A stretch of DNA of 27,883 nucleotides from Chitinophagaceae bacterium. GTDB lineage: Bacteria > Bacteroidota > Bacteroidia > Chitinophagales > Chitinophagaceae. Numbering within the stretch: the stretch's first letter is position 1; the number at the start of each line of letters is the position of its first letter. Where the stretch lies: contig VIKJ01000003.1 of the NCBI GenBank assembly GCA_008080615.1, positions 1 through 27,883 on the forward strand, read 5' to 3'. The notes below the pieces were generated by a model that saw only the letters and a program-made list of their open reading frames with translations, ran no database searches and had not been told where the DNA came from. The translations under genes and the position numbers were made by a program. Below, piece after piece: positions 9,187 through 17,087 of the stretch.

Positions 9187-9230
9187 TAACCCAACACTTT
9201 AGCAAGAAATCATACATAAGCGTTGGGTTA
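9187..9230 (-). terminator. Long hairpin between the homoserine dehydrogenase and PAP2 genes, possible terminator
   Basis: TAACCCAAC-A-CTT (9187-9199) and AAG-C-GTTGGGTTA (9218-9230) form a stem of 12 pairs with one mismatch and an 18-base loop. It lies 29 bases past the stop of the methionine operon on the minus strand. The U-tract is weak (TTATTATTTT after the stem), so this could be a poor terminator or an RNA-stability element. Confidence 0.45.
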
Positions 9231-9258
9231 CCTTTAAAAAATCATGGTTTTTCACTAG

Positions 9259-10515
9259 TTAGGCAACTCCTGCTAACTCTAAGCTTCGTTTTTTTAAATG
9301 AATGATGTCTAAATTGTCTATGATAGGATCAGGTGTTAGTATCAATGAAGTATTGTTCTGCTTCCACCAATCAAATTGAACCAATTTTTGGCAATGCAGC
9401 ACTCCAATTAAATATTTACGGTCTTCTTGTGCATGCCATTCTTCAATCCATTCAAAATCTTCCCTTGGTATATATTTCCAATCATCAAAACTTAAATACA
9501 CTTTCAGGTAATAATCATTGGTCAATTGATGGGGTTTATGGTGATACAGTTTTTTATATTCATATTTATAATTGTATCTAAGTGCAGCTATATCACTTAA
9601 TACTGCTGATGCAGTAGGAAAACTTCCTGCACCTTTTCCATAAAAAAATTGTTTATCGGCAAATCCACTTTCTATCACTACGCCATTGTATTCGTTTTTT
9701 ACAAAGGAGAGGGGGTCATTTTGTGGAATGAATTGTGGTATTACGAAGGCTGCTACCTGCCCATTTTTTAACTTTTTTGCTTGTGCAATTAATTTTATAT
9801 CAAACCCTTTTTCTTTGGCTACTGCCGCATCACTGCCTTGAACATTTTGAATTCCTGTAAATAAAATGCGATCTGGATGAGAAACAATCCCATAGGCATG
9901 ATTCAATAAAATGGTCCATTTATTTACTGCATCAAATCCGTCTACATCCAAGCTAGGATTGCTTTCTGCAAATCCCAATTGCTGGGCTAGCATTAACGCA
10001 GATGCAAAATCTAATTTATCTTCAAACATTTTAGTGAGAATAAAATTGGTTGATCCATTCACGATAGCTTTGATGGAATGCAACAAATCATTATCATAAT
10101 ATTCCTCTAAATTTCTAATTACTGGTATAGAGGCACATGCTGAAGCTTCATATAATAAAGATTGCCCAGTTTCTTCTTGCAAGGCTAAAATAGCCGGTAA
10201 ATTATCTGCAATCATTTTTTTACTGGCACTTACCACTGCTTTATTATTTCTCAAAGCGGTTTGAACAATATTAAATGCTGCTACTGAATCGTCAATTACT
10301 TCTACTATAACATTGATCTCATCATCATTAAGTAATTCATTTTTGTCTGTGGTAAATAATGAAGCTGGTGCATTCCTTTCTTTCGTAGCATTTTTGATAC
10401 ATACTTTTTTAATACTGGCTTTTAATGAAGGGGTTTGTTGTAATACTTTATACAATCCTTCACCAACTACTCCAAAACCAAATAATCCAATCGTGAGCTG
10501 TTTGTGTGCTTCCAT
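9259..10515 (-). CDS. hom: Homoserine dehydrogenase
   Basis: NAD(P)-dependent oxidoreductase that reduces aspartate semialdehyde to homoserine, the branch point to methionine and threonine. The N-terminal Rossmann motif is GLFGFGVVGEG (10-20). NGSTNFIL (153-160) is the family signature. D195 and K199 in DGFDAVNKW match the catalytic Asp/Lys pair of characterised enzymes (spacing of four). Residues about 320-418 form a divergent C-terminal regulatory-like domain without a clear ACT signature. The gene starts 8 bases after the metB stop and is therefore in the SAM-riboswitch operon, which makes homoserine supply answer to methionine status. This is a monofunctional enzyme with no aspartokinase fused. 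The reading frame is intact, unlike its upstream partner. Confidence 0.92.
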   Translation of the reverse strand: MEAHKQLTIGLFGFGVVGEGLYKVLQQTPSLKASIKKVCIKNATKERNAPASLFTTDKNELLNDDEINVIVEVIDDSVAAFNIVQTALRNNKAVVSASKKMIADNLPAILALQEETGQSLLYEASACASIPVIRNLEEYYDNDLLHSIKAIVNGSTNFILTKMFEDKLDFASALMLAQQLGFAESNPSLDVDGFDAVNKWTILLNHAYGIVSHPDRILFTGIQNVQGSDAAVAKEKGFDIKLIAQAKKLKNGQVAAFVIPQFIPQNDPLSFVKNEYNGVVIESGFADKQFFYGKGAGSFPTASAVLSDIAALRYNYKYEYKKLYHHKPHQLTNDYYLKVYLSFDDWKYIPREDFEWIEEWHAQEDRKYLIGVLHCQKLVQFDWWKQNNTSLILTPDPIIDNLDIIHLKKRSLELAGVA

Positions 10516-10523
10516 TTTTCTGT

Positions 10524-11708
10524 TTAATTTATTGTTGTTAGTGCTTGTTTAAATGGGTTGTTTGTTTTTTGTAAGTCCAATGCTTGTTGAAGATCTTTAA
10601 TTAAATCATCGGCGTCTTCTAAGCCAATAGACAATCTTACTAAACTATCTGCAACTCCTGCGGCCCTTCTTTTTGTGGCTGGTATAGATTTATGGGTCAT
10701 ATTGGCTGGATGTGATATTAAACTTTTAATACCTCCTAGGCTTTCTGCCAATTTAAATAGTTGTGTGCTGGTTACCAGTTCTATTGCCGCTTTTTCTGTG
10801 TTTGTTTTTAAACTGAAAGAAATAATTCCTCCAAATCCTGAAGATTGTTTTGCAGCAATGGTATGGTTGGGATGATTACTCAAACCTGGATAATATACTT
10901 TGTCTACAGCAGGATGGGTCGTTAAAAACTGTGCAATGGATAGTGCACTATTACAATGTTGCTTCATCCTTAAATGCAAAGTTTCAATACCTCTGATTAC
11001 TAACCAGCTATCGAATGGGCCTAGAATTGCGCCACAAGCATTTTGTAGGTACTTTATTTTGGCACCTAGTTCTGCTGTTTTTGTTACTACTACACCTGCA
11101 ATCAAATCACTATGACCTCCTAAATATTTTGTAGCACTATGTACTACAATGTCTGCTCCAAGTGCAATTGGTTGTTGTAAAACGGGTGAAGCAAAAGTAT
11201 TGTCTACACAAAGCAAGCAATTGTGCGCTTTGGCAATTTTAGCGATTGCTTCTATATCACTAATTTTTAGTGTTGGGTTGGTTGGCGTTTCAATCCAAAT
11301 GAGTTTTGTTTTGGGAGTAATCGCATTAAAAACTGCTTCAACATTGCTAGTATCTGTGTAATGAACTTTGATTCCAAATTTTTCATAAACAGCGGTAAAT
11401 AGTCAGTATGCTCCACCATAAATATCATCTACTGCTACAATTTCATCACCTGTTTCTAGTAATTTTATAATGGCATCAATAGCAGCAAGCCCACTTGCAA
11501 ATGCAATGCCTGTTGCCCCTTTTTCTAATTTTGCTACCAAATGTTCCAATGTTTCTCTGGTTGGATTATTGGTTCTGGAATAATCATATCCCTTATTCTC
11601 TCCAGGTGCATCTTGCACAAATGTGGAAGTTTGGTAAATAGGTACCGATATGGCGCCTGTTAAGGGGTCTACTGGAATGCTGTGAATTAATTCTGTGGCT
11701 GTGCTCAT
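10524..11708 (-). pseudogene. metB: Cystathionine gamma-synthase-like PLP enzyme (metB) interrupted by an in-frame TGA
   Basis: Trans-sulfuration enzyme of the Cys/Met PLP family, expected to join an activated homoserine with cysteine (or sulfide) in methionine synthesis. The start is taken as the ATG at 11708 (MSTATELIHS); a TTG three codons upstream is less likely. Family motifs are PIYQTSTFV, YSRTNNPTR, ASGLAAIDA, DDIYGGAY, WIETPTNPT, CVDNTFASP and the PLP-lysine segment SATKYLGGHSD. One TGA at codon 102 (11403-11405) replaces the Arg normally found in YGG-Y-RLF. The frame is otherwise open for 394 codons, and the peptide resumes as LFTAVYEKFG directly after it. This is a single nonsense change (CGA to TGA would do it), not a frameshift. 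The intact riboswitch upstream and intact hom downstream suggest recent loss, strain heterogeneity or a base-call error. Choice between cystathionine gamma-synthase and O-acetylhomoserine sulfhydrylase is not certain. Confidence 0.9.
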
Positions 11709-11807
11709 GTTAAACAATTTTTTCCTCTTTTAATAAAGAAGGGTGAATGAATTTTGTAAAAATTCTTGCAATACAAATGAAGAAAGGGAGCTTGGGATTC
11801 AGCCAAT

Positions 11808-11838
11808 AAAAAAGCCCATCTGTTAAGTCAGATGGGCT
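11808..11838 (-). terminator. Riboswitch expression-platform terminator
   Basis: Reading the minus strand, AGCCCATCTG, a 6-base loop and CAGATGGGCT form a perfect 10-bp stem (11813-11838) followed by six T (11808-11813). It lies 70 bases before the metB start and 41 bases after the aptamer. Segment 11824-11832 of this hairpin can instead pair with the 3' edge of the aptamer. Confidence 0.9.
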
Positions 11839-11879
11839 GTATATAATTTACCAATTGGTTATGTACGGCTTAACTCTGA

Positions 11880-11990
11880 CTTATCTTCTCCCGATAAACC
11901 GGGATTGGAATTGGCACCTTCATACAACTGAGTGGTTATATGGGTTGCCAAGGCTTCATAGGGCCAAAACCCTCTGCCTTTCTTGATAAG
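11880..11990 (-). promoter_or_regulatory. SAM-I riboswitch aptamer (S box)
   Basis: On the minus strand the conserved S-box elements occur in order. The P1 5' strand CTTATC (11985-11990) is followed by AAGAAAGGCAGAGGG, TTGGCCC and TATGAAGCC. Next come GGCAACCC, a P3 hairpin (CATATAACC / GTTGTATG), AGGTGCCAATTCC, a P4 hairpin CCCG-GTTTAT-CGGG and the P1 3' strand GATAAG (11880-11885). S-adenosylmethionine binding should stabilise P1 and allow the downstream terminator to form, turning off the metB-hom operon. The match to the consensus I know is nearly complete, so I regard this as certain in type. Confidence 0.96.
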
Positions 11991-12008
11991 TATATTAAAG
12001 AACTGATG

Positions 12009-12040
12009 CAAATATAAGAGGGGATATTGAATTTGCCAAA
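12009..12040 (-). promoter_or_regulatory. Bacteroidota-type promoter of the SAM-riboswitch operon
   Basis: On the minus strand TTTG (12037-12040) is followed, after exactly 20 bases, by TATATTTG (12009-12016). This matches the Bacteroidota consensus TTTG-N19-21-TAnnTTTG. Transcription would start about 10 to 15 bases before the aptamer's first P1 strand. Confidence 0.75.
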
Positions 12041-12047
12041 TATTAGT

Positions 12048-12062
12048 CTACTAATTTAGTAG
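12048..12062. repeat. Perfect 7-bp inverted repeat between divergent met and uvrA genes
   Basis: CTACTAA-T-TTAGTAG is a perfect dyad with a single central base. It lies just upstream of the -33 box of the methionine promoter and 76 bases before the uvrA start. It could be an operator for either gene; no regulator can be named. Confidence 0.4.
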
Positions 12063-12138
12063 GAAATGTTCGCCTTTATTATTTTTTCACACTCAGAACC
12101 ATTCAACCCCTTGGCTGTTTGTATATTTACCCTTTCTT

Positions 12139-15006
12139 ATGGCAAAAAAGCAAATACTTACCCATCCTAGTTTAGCAAAAGAAGAAGAATATATTGATGT
12201 GTTTGGCGCAAGGGAACACAATCTTAAAAATGTAGACATCCGAATTCCTAAAAATAAATTGGTTGTTTTTACTGGAGTAAGTGGAAGTGGTAAGTCATCA
12301 TTGGCATTTGATACTATTTATAATGAAGGACAACGCAGGTATATGGAAAGCTTTAGCGCATATGCTCGCCAGTTTATGGGAGATATGGAACGTCCTGATG
12401 TAGACAAAATAACGGGGCTTTCTCCTGTAATTTCCATTGAACAAAAAACGACCAATAAAAATCCTCGTTCTACTGTAGGCACTGTAACTGAAGTATACGA
12501 TTTTCTTCGACTATTTTATGCACGTATTGGAGAAGCCTATAGTTACAATACGGGAAAAAAAATGGTGAAGTTTAGTGAAGAAGAAATTGTAGACAATATT
12601 TTCACTAAGTATGCAGGAAAAAAAATTAGCTTACTAGCTCCACTTATTCGTGGAAGAAAAGGCCATTACCGTGAACTTTTTGAAGAAACTAGAAAAAAGG
12701 GTTTTTTAAAAGTGCGCGTTGATGGGGAAGTAATGGATCTTACTCCAAAATTGCAGGTAGATCGTTATAAGATCCATGATATTGAAGTAGTCATTGATCG
12801 TTTACAAGTTACGCCAGATATGAAGGTTCGTTTGAGCCAAAGTGTTCAACAAACACTTAAAATGGGCAAGGATCTATTATTTCTTTTGCTAAACGATACA
12901 GGAAAAACCATTCAGTATTCTAAGCAACTCATGTGCGAAGACACGGGAATCAGTTACGAAGAACCTTCTCCTAATGCTTTTTCTTTTAATTCACCTTATG
13001 GTGCATGCCCTACTTGTAAAGGATTGGGTAATGTTTCTACAATTGATATGCAAGCCATTATTCCAGATGCAAATCTTACCATCAATGAAGGTGGGATTGC
13101 TCCATTGGGAGTACAAAGGGATGCTTATATGTTTAGAAATGTAGAAGTACTGGCTAAAATACACAAGATCAATTTAAATAAGCCAATTAAAGAGTTAAGC
13201 ACTGCTTCATTAAATATTTTGCTTTATGGTAACGCAGATGGCGGAACGCTAGATACAGAGAATGCTGATGACGCTGTTCCTTTTAAACCTTATGAAGAAG
13301 TATTCGAAGGTATTATTCCGATGCTAAAACGGTGGTTTGCGGGAGTGAATAGTGATGGAATGAGAGAATGGGTAGAGCAATTTATGGAATTAAAAACCTG
13401 TAGTAGTTGCGGAGGTCAAAGACTTAAAAAAGAAAGCCTTTGGTTTAAAGTAGATGAAAAAAATATTGCAGAATTAAGTGACCTGAATTTAGATAAACTG
13501 CAAATTTGGTTTACTGGGTTAGAAAAAAGAATGAATAAAAAGCAGAATCTCATTGCAAAAGATATTCTGAAAGAAATTAGAGAGCGGTTGCAATTTTTAT
13601 TGGATGTTGGCCTTACTTATCTATCATTAAATAGACCTTCTAAATCTTTAAGTGGAGGAGAGTCTCAACGTATCAGGTTGGCTACACAAATAGGTTCCCA
13701 ATTACAAGGCATTACTTATATTTTAGATGAGCCTTCCATTGGGTTACATCAGCGAGATAATCAGCAATTGATTCATGCCTTGCAAAATTTAAGAGATATT
13801 GGTAATTCCGTTTTGGTAGTAGAGCACGATAAGGATATTATGTTGGCTGCAGATCACTTGGTAGATATTGGTCCTAAAGCAGGCAAGTTTGGTGGTCATA
13901 TTGTATCTGCAGGAACACCAGCTGAGGTATTAAAAAGCAATTCAGAAACAGCACAATATTTAAATGGTACTAAAAGCATTGCTGTTCCTAAAGAACGTAG
14001 GCAGGGTAATGGTAAATCATTGGTATTAAAAGGGGCATCGGGCAATAATTTGCATGGGGTAGATGTAGATTTTCCGTTGGGTAAATTGATTGTAGTGAGT
14101 GGTGTAAGTGGGAGTGGCAAGAGTACATTAATTAATGAAACGGTTTATCCTATTTTATCTAAGCATTGTTATAATAGCAGGGTTAGTCCGATGCCATTTA
14201 AATCTATTAAGGGTTTAGAAAATATTGATAAGGTAATTGAGATAGATCAGTCTCCTATTGGTAGAACCCCCCGAAGCAATCCGGCAACTTATTGTGGTTT
14301 CTTTACCGAAATAAGAACCTTGTTTGCATCGGTACCCGAAGCAAAAATCAGAGGATACAATGCGGGCAGATTCTCTTTCAATGTTAAAGGTGGCCGTTGC
14401 GATGTTTGCGAAGGGGGCGGAATGCGGGTGATTGAAATGAACTTTTTGCCTGATGTGTATGTGAACTGTGAAAAATGCAATGGTAAAAGATACAATCGAG
14501 AAACCCTCGAAATAAGATACAAGGGAAAATCTATCAGTGATGTATTGAATATGACAGTTGAAGAAGCATGCGATTTTTTTCAACCTGTTCCCTTCTTATT
14601 TAGAAAAATAAAAGTATTGCAAGAAGTGGGGCTTGGATATATCACATTGGGCCAGTCTGCTGTAACGCTGAGTGGGGGCGAAGCACAGCGGGTAAAATTA
14701 GCCACAGAATTGGGTAAGAAGGATACGGGTAAAACTTTTTATATCTTAGATGAACCTACCACCGGACTGCATTTTCAGGATATTCAGCATTTATTAGATG
14801 TATTGAATAAGTTGGTTGACAGAGGGAATTCTGTATTGGTAATTGAGCATAACTTAGATGTGGTGAAAGTAGCAGATCATGTGATAGATCTAGGACCAGA
14901 AGGGGGAGATGGTGGAGGAACTATTTTATTTGAAGGCACACCCGAAGCGATGATTAAACATAAAACCAGCCATACAGCCCGCTATTTAAAAGCAGAATTA
15001 AAATAG
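12139..15006 (+). CDS. uvrA: Excinuclease ABC subunit A
   Basis: Damage-recognition ATPase of nucleotide excision repair; a dimer loads UvrB on DNA lesions. The 955-residue length is normal. Two ABC modules are complete: Walker A GVSGSGKSS (46-54) and GVSGSGKST (656-664 region), with signatures LSGGESQRIRLA and LSGGEAQRVKLA and Walker B segments YILDEPSIGL and YILDEPTTGL. Zinc-binding cysteine pairs occur in CPTCKGLG / CSSCGGQR and in CDVCEGGG / CEKCNGKR. The insertion domain after NPRSTVGTVTE is normal. The gene is divergent from the methionine operon, with about 120 bases between the opposing promoter regions. No clear Bacteroidota -7/-33 pair could be assigned to it. A small gene follows 39 bases downstream. 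Confidence 0.97.
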   Translation: MAKKQILTHPSLAKEEEYIDVFGAREHNLKNVDIRIPKNKLVVFTGVSGSGKSSLAFDTIYNEGQRRYMESFSAYARQFMGDMERPDVDKITGLSPVISIEQKTTNKNPRSTVGTVTEVYDFLRLFYARIGEAYSYNTGKKMVKFSEEEIVDNIFTKYAGKKISLLAPLIRGRKGHYRELFEETRKKGFLKVRVDGEVMDLTPKLQVDRYKIHDIEVVIDRLQVTPDMKVRLSQSVQQTLKMGKDLLFLLLNDTGKTIQYSKQLMCEDTGISYEEPSPNAFSFNSPYGACPTCKGLGNVSTIDMQAIIPDANLTINEGGIAPLGVQRDAYMFRNVEVLAKIHKINLNKPIKELSTASLNILLYGNADGGTLDTENADDAVPFKPYEEVFEGIIPMLKRWFAGVNSDGMREWVEQFMELKTCSSCGGQRLKKESLWFKVDEKNIAELSDLNLDKLQIWFTGLEKRMNKKQNLIAKDILKEIRERLQFLLDVGLTYLSLNRPSKSLSGGESQRIRLATQIGSQLQGITYILDEPSIGLHQRDNQQLIHALQNLRDIGNSVLVVEHDKDIMLAADHLVDIGPKAGKFGGHIVSAGTPAEVLKSNSETAQYLNGTKSIAVPKERRQGNGKSLVLKGASGNNLHGVDVDFPLGKLIVVSGVSGSGKSTLINETVYPILSKHCYNSRVSPMPFKSIKGLENIDKVIEIDQSPIGRTPRSNPATYCGFFTEIRTLFASVPEAKIRGYNAGRFSFNVKGGRCDVCEGGGMRVIEMNFLPDVYVNCEKCNGKRYNRETLEIRYKGKSISDVLNMTVEEACDFFQPVPFLFRKIKVLQEVGLGYITLGQSAVTLSGGEAQRVKLATELGKKDTGKTFYILDEPTTGLHFQDIQHLLDVLNKLVDRGNSVLVIEHNLDVVKVADHVIDLGPEGGDGGGTILFEGTPEAMIKHKTSHTARYLKAELK

Positions 15007-15045
15007 GATAACAACTTTAATATTTGATTGCACTAACTTCATAAA

Positions 15046-15537
15046 ATGGATTTAAACGATTTAAATTTTTTACCCGAATGGGACGATAGCCGATATAAAC
15101 TTGGCCCTGATGATGCGGGCGAAGAATGGCGAAGAGGCCCTGCAAAAGCTATTGCTAAGGCAATGTATAAGCAATGGCGAGAAGTTTTTGGGTTGGTAAT
15201 TGCCTTTGCGGAAAATTTAGCGGATGATGGAGAAGACAATCACCCTGCATCAACCAAGGCATTGATTTATGAAAATATGATGATTGTAGCGCCTAAAATC
15301 ATTGGTGCAATAAGTATGGATTTGTATGTATTGAAAATGGAAAATGCATCCATTATTCGATCTAACTGTAAGCAAATGATGGAGCAGATTGGCTTTGCAG
15401 TTTTGATGGGTTGGGCAGATGATGGACATAAAAAAGTAATTGAAGAAGCCCTTTATAAATTCAGGGAATTATACAAGCAATGGGTAACTACTTTCCAAAA
15501 AGATGCTTTCGAAGATGAATGGGGTTTATTTGTTTAA
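15046..15537 (+). CDS. Conserved hypothetical protein, acidic and helical
   Basis: A 163-residue soluble protein without signal peptide or membrane segment. It is rich in acidic residues at the N-terminus (LPEWDDSRYKLGPDDAGEEW) and mostly predicted helical afterwards, with clustered Trp, Met and Ala. I recognise no catalytic motif. Its position 39 bases after uvrA on the same strand suggests co-transcription. Similar short proteins occur across Bacteroidota without assigned function as far as I know, so no function is proposed. The normal amino-acid composition, a continuous frame and a plausible ATG make it a real gene. Confidence 0.75.
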   Translation: MDLNDLNFLPEWDDSRYKLGPDDAGEEWRRGPAKAIAKAMYKQWREVFGLVIAFAENLADDGEDNHPASTKALIYENMMIVAPKIIGAISMDLYVLKMENASIIRSNCKQMMEQIGFAVLMGWADDGHKKVIEEALYKFRELYKQWVTTFQKDAFEDEWGLFV

Positions 15538-15550
15538 GTAGAAAATTCTT

Positions 15551-15980
15551 TTACATTTCTTGCTTATGTTTTGGTTGCCATACCAAATAAAAAAAAGACA
15601 AAATTAAAATACCCATTGTAAAAGGTATTAAAGCTAGGTGCTTGTAGGTAAGGTCTCCGTATATCTTAAATGTATCAAAATGTAAAAATTCACTGGGCTA
15701 AATTATGGCATAGCTCAGACATATATTGCCTGGTTCTATAAGCAATAATAATGGCAATTGCTAAAGTGGGAATAATCATGGTAATACCCAACCATCTCCA
15801 ACCCATGCACCAAGCAACATCTTTAAAAAGCCAAAAAACAATATGGAGATTCTCCATCTTACGGTACTTCAAAGGAATGATATAGCTTGAGCGCTCAGTT
15901 TCTGAAGATAAAATGCGAAGATGATGAACTATTTCTTGCTCTTCTATTACACTAGCCGCAGCTGATGGAGGTTTACCCAT
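15551..15980 (-). pseudogene. Small multi-helix membrane protein gene broken by deletion and frameshift
   Basis: The first part (15980 to 15690) encodes 96 residues. It has a polar N-terminus (MGKPPSAAASVIEEQEIVHH), then two hydrophobic segments around VFWLFKDVAWCMGWRWLGIT and MIIPTLAIAIIIAYRTR, and it stops abruptly after SELCHNLAQ at TGA (15690-15692). The +1 frame then stays open for 47 codons (15694 to 15554). It encodes SEFLHFDTFKIYGDLTYKH, a third hydrophobic segment (LALIPFTMGILILSFFYLVW) and a basic tail QPKHKQEM ending in TAA (15551). This tail has no start codon of its own and reads as the missing C-terminus. From memory of similar Bacteroidota proteins about 15-20 residues are lost at the junction, with a shift of frame. 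Function unknown. It lies 48 bases after the FAD oxidoreductase and is probably the last gene of that transcript. Confidence 0.7.
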
Positions 15981-16028
15981 TCGGTTAATTTAGTGGTATA
16001 AAAAGCAATATTAATTTTTTGTAACCAA

Positions 16029-17087
16029 TTATCGGCTTAAAATTTTTCTAAAGCGCTCAGTATCGGCTAAAGGGTGTATGGGCGTTCCATTTACTAAAAA
16101 CTGCGTGAGCTGATTGGAAAAATAGGGAGCAAGGCTACAACCCTTTGTGCCCATACCATTGATTATGCCAATGCTATGGTGTATAGGATGAAGGCCTACA
16201 AAGGGTCTTCTTTCTAAATTGGTAGGCCTTTCTCCAGCCAGATGGTCTATAATCTTGTACGGGAGCTTTAGCCAGTGATTTAACTGGTTGGTCACTTTTT
16301 CTAGAAACGCAGGGGTAGGATCTAGGTTCGTAAAGTTCCAATCGTAGGTAGAGCCAATCCTGTATAAATTATCCTTCCAAGGTACTAGGTTAATTCCTTG
16401 TTTATAAATATGGGTAGGTGGCAGGTCCTTGATTTCTGCAAAAATTACTTCCCCTTTATTTCTTGAATAGGGGAGCAAACTAAAATAGGGATTATTGAAG
16501 CCAGCAGTTCCATCACAAAATATAATTTTCTTAGCTACAAAAGACTGATAGGTCACATGATTTTCTGTGATGGTACAATTTGTTAGATTAAAATTTTCGG
16601 CTAATAATGCATTTTGTGCTGTTAACTTTTTTCTCCATCCAATTAACATTGCATGTAAATCAATTAGCCAACAAGGATTGATTTCTCCAACACCAAACAT
16701 TGGATTAAAATATTGTTCAAGTTCACTTGTGTTATTGGGAATTCTTAAATAGGTTGTTTCTAATGGAAGCCTTTCTTCAAAAGCCAGTTTCATTTGCGGG
16801 GTAGCATGAAAGTCTAGGATATTACATTGCTTAATTAAATCAATTCCTAATTCATTGCCCAATTGGGTATATGCACTCACAGCAAAGGGCATAAAGGTTT
16901 CAATTTCCCAAGTACGCACAATTCTTCTTCCAGTAACAGGATTAATTACACCACTTGCTATTTTTGTAGCAGTGTTTGTAAATGATTGATCAATCACCAA
17001 TACTTTTTTTCCTGCACGCAATAAATTCCAGCTAAGAAAACTACCGCAGAGCCCCTGGCCTACAATTATATAATCTACTTCCTGCAT
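16029..17087 (-). CDS. FAD-dependent oxidoreductase, DAO family
   Basis: Flavoprotein of the D-amino-acid oxidase / glycine oxidase superfamily, 352 residues and apparently soluble. The dinucleotide-binding motif is IIVGQGLCGSFLSWNLL (G10, G12, G15), with the acidic ribose-binding D33 in LVIDQ. Other family-like elements are SGVINPVTGRRIVRTWE and the C-terminal FAD contact GIINGMGTKGCSLAPY. The substrate is unknown; relatives oxidise amino acids or modified tRNA bases. Its ATG overlaps the stop of the alpha-2-macroglobulin gene by one base (TAATG), so the two are translationally coupled. There is no biochemical explanation for pairing a cytoplasmic flavoenzyme with a huge exported protein. 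Confidence 0.88.
   Translation of the reverse strand: MQEVDYIIVGQGLCGSFLSWNLLRAGKKVLVIDQSFTNTATKIASGVINPVTGRRIVRTWEIETFMPFAVSAYTQLGNELGIDLIKQCNILDFHATPQMKLAFEERLPLETTYLRIPNNTSELEQYFNPMFGVGEINPCWLIDLHAMLIGWRKKLTAQNALLAENFNLTNCTITENHVTYQSFVAKKIIFCDGTAGFNNPYFSLLPYSRNKGEVIFAEIKDLPPTHIYKQGINLVPWKDNLYRIGSTYDWNFTNLDPTPAFLEKVTNQLNHWLKLPYKIIDHLAGERPTNLERRPFVGLHPIHHSIGIINGMGTKGCSLAPYFSNQLTQFLVNGTPIHPLADTERFRKILSR

Noticed and set aside
10524..11216. Separate short PLP enzyme gene starting at the TTG at 11216
   Set aside because: The same frame is open upstream to the TGA at 11403 and encodes conserved family motifs, so this is the 3' part of metB and not an independent gene.
11403..11405. TGA in metB as a recoded sense codon (selenocysteine or alternative code)
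   Set aside because: TGA serves as a normal stop in the PAP2 gene, where it sits inside the terminator. No other large gene here has in-frame TGA. The position is Arg rather than Cys in the family, and no SECIS-like hairpin follows the codon.
14215..14583. Antisense frames inside uvrA, the alpha-2-macroglobulin gene and other long genes
   Set aside because: They lie fully within well-recognised genes, have no domain signatures and biased composition, and are shadows of the opposite strand.
15554..15694. Independent single-helix small protein in the frame after 15690
   Set aside because: No ATG, GTG or plausible start lies upstream in frame. An in-frame TAG precedes it, and the text reads as the C-terminus of the gene before it.
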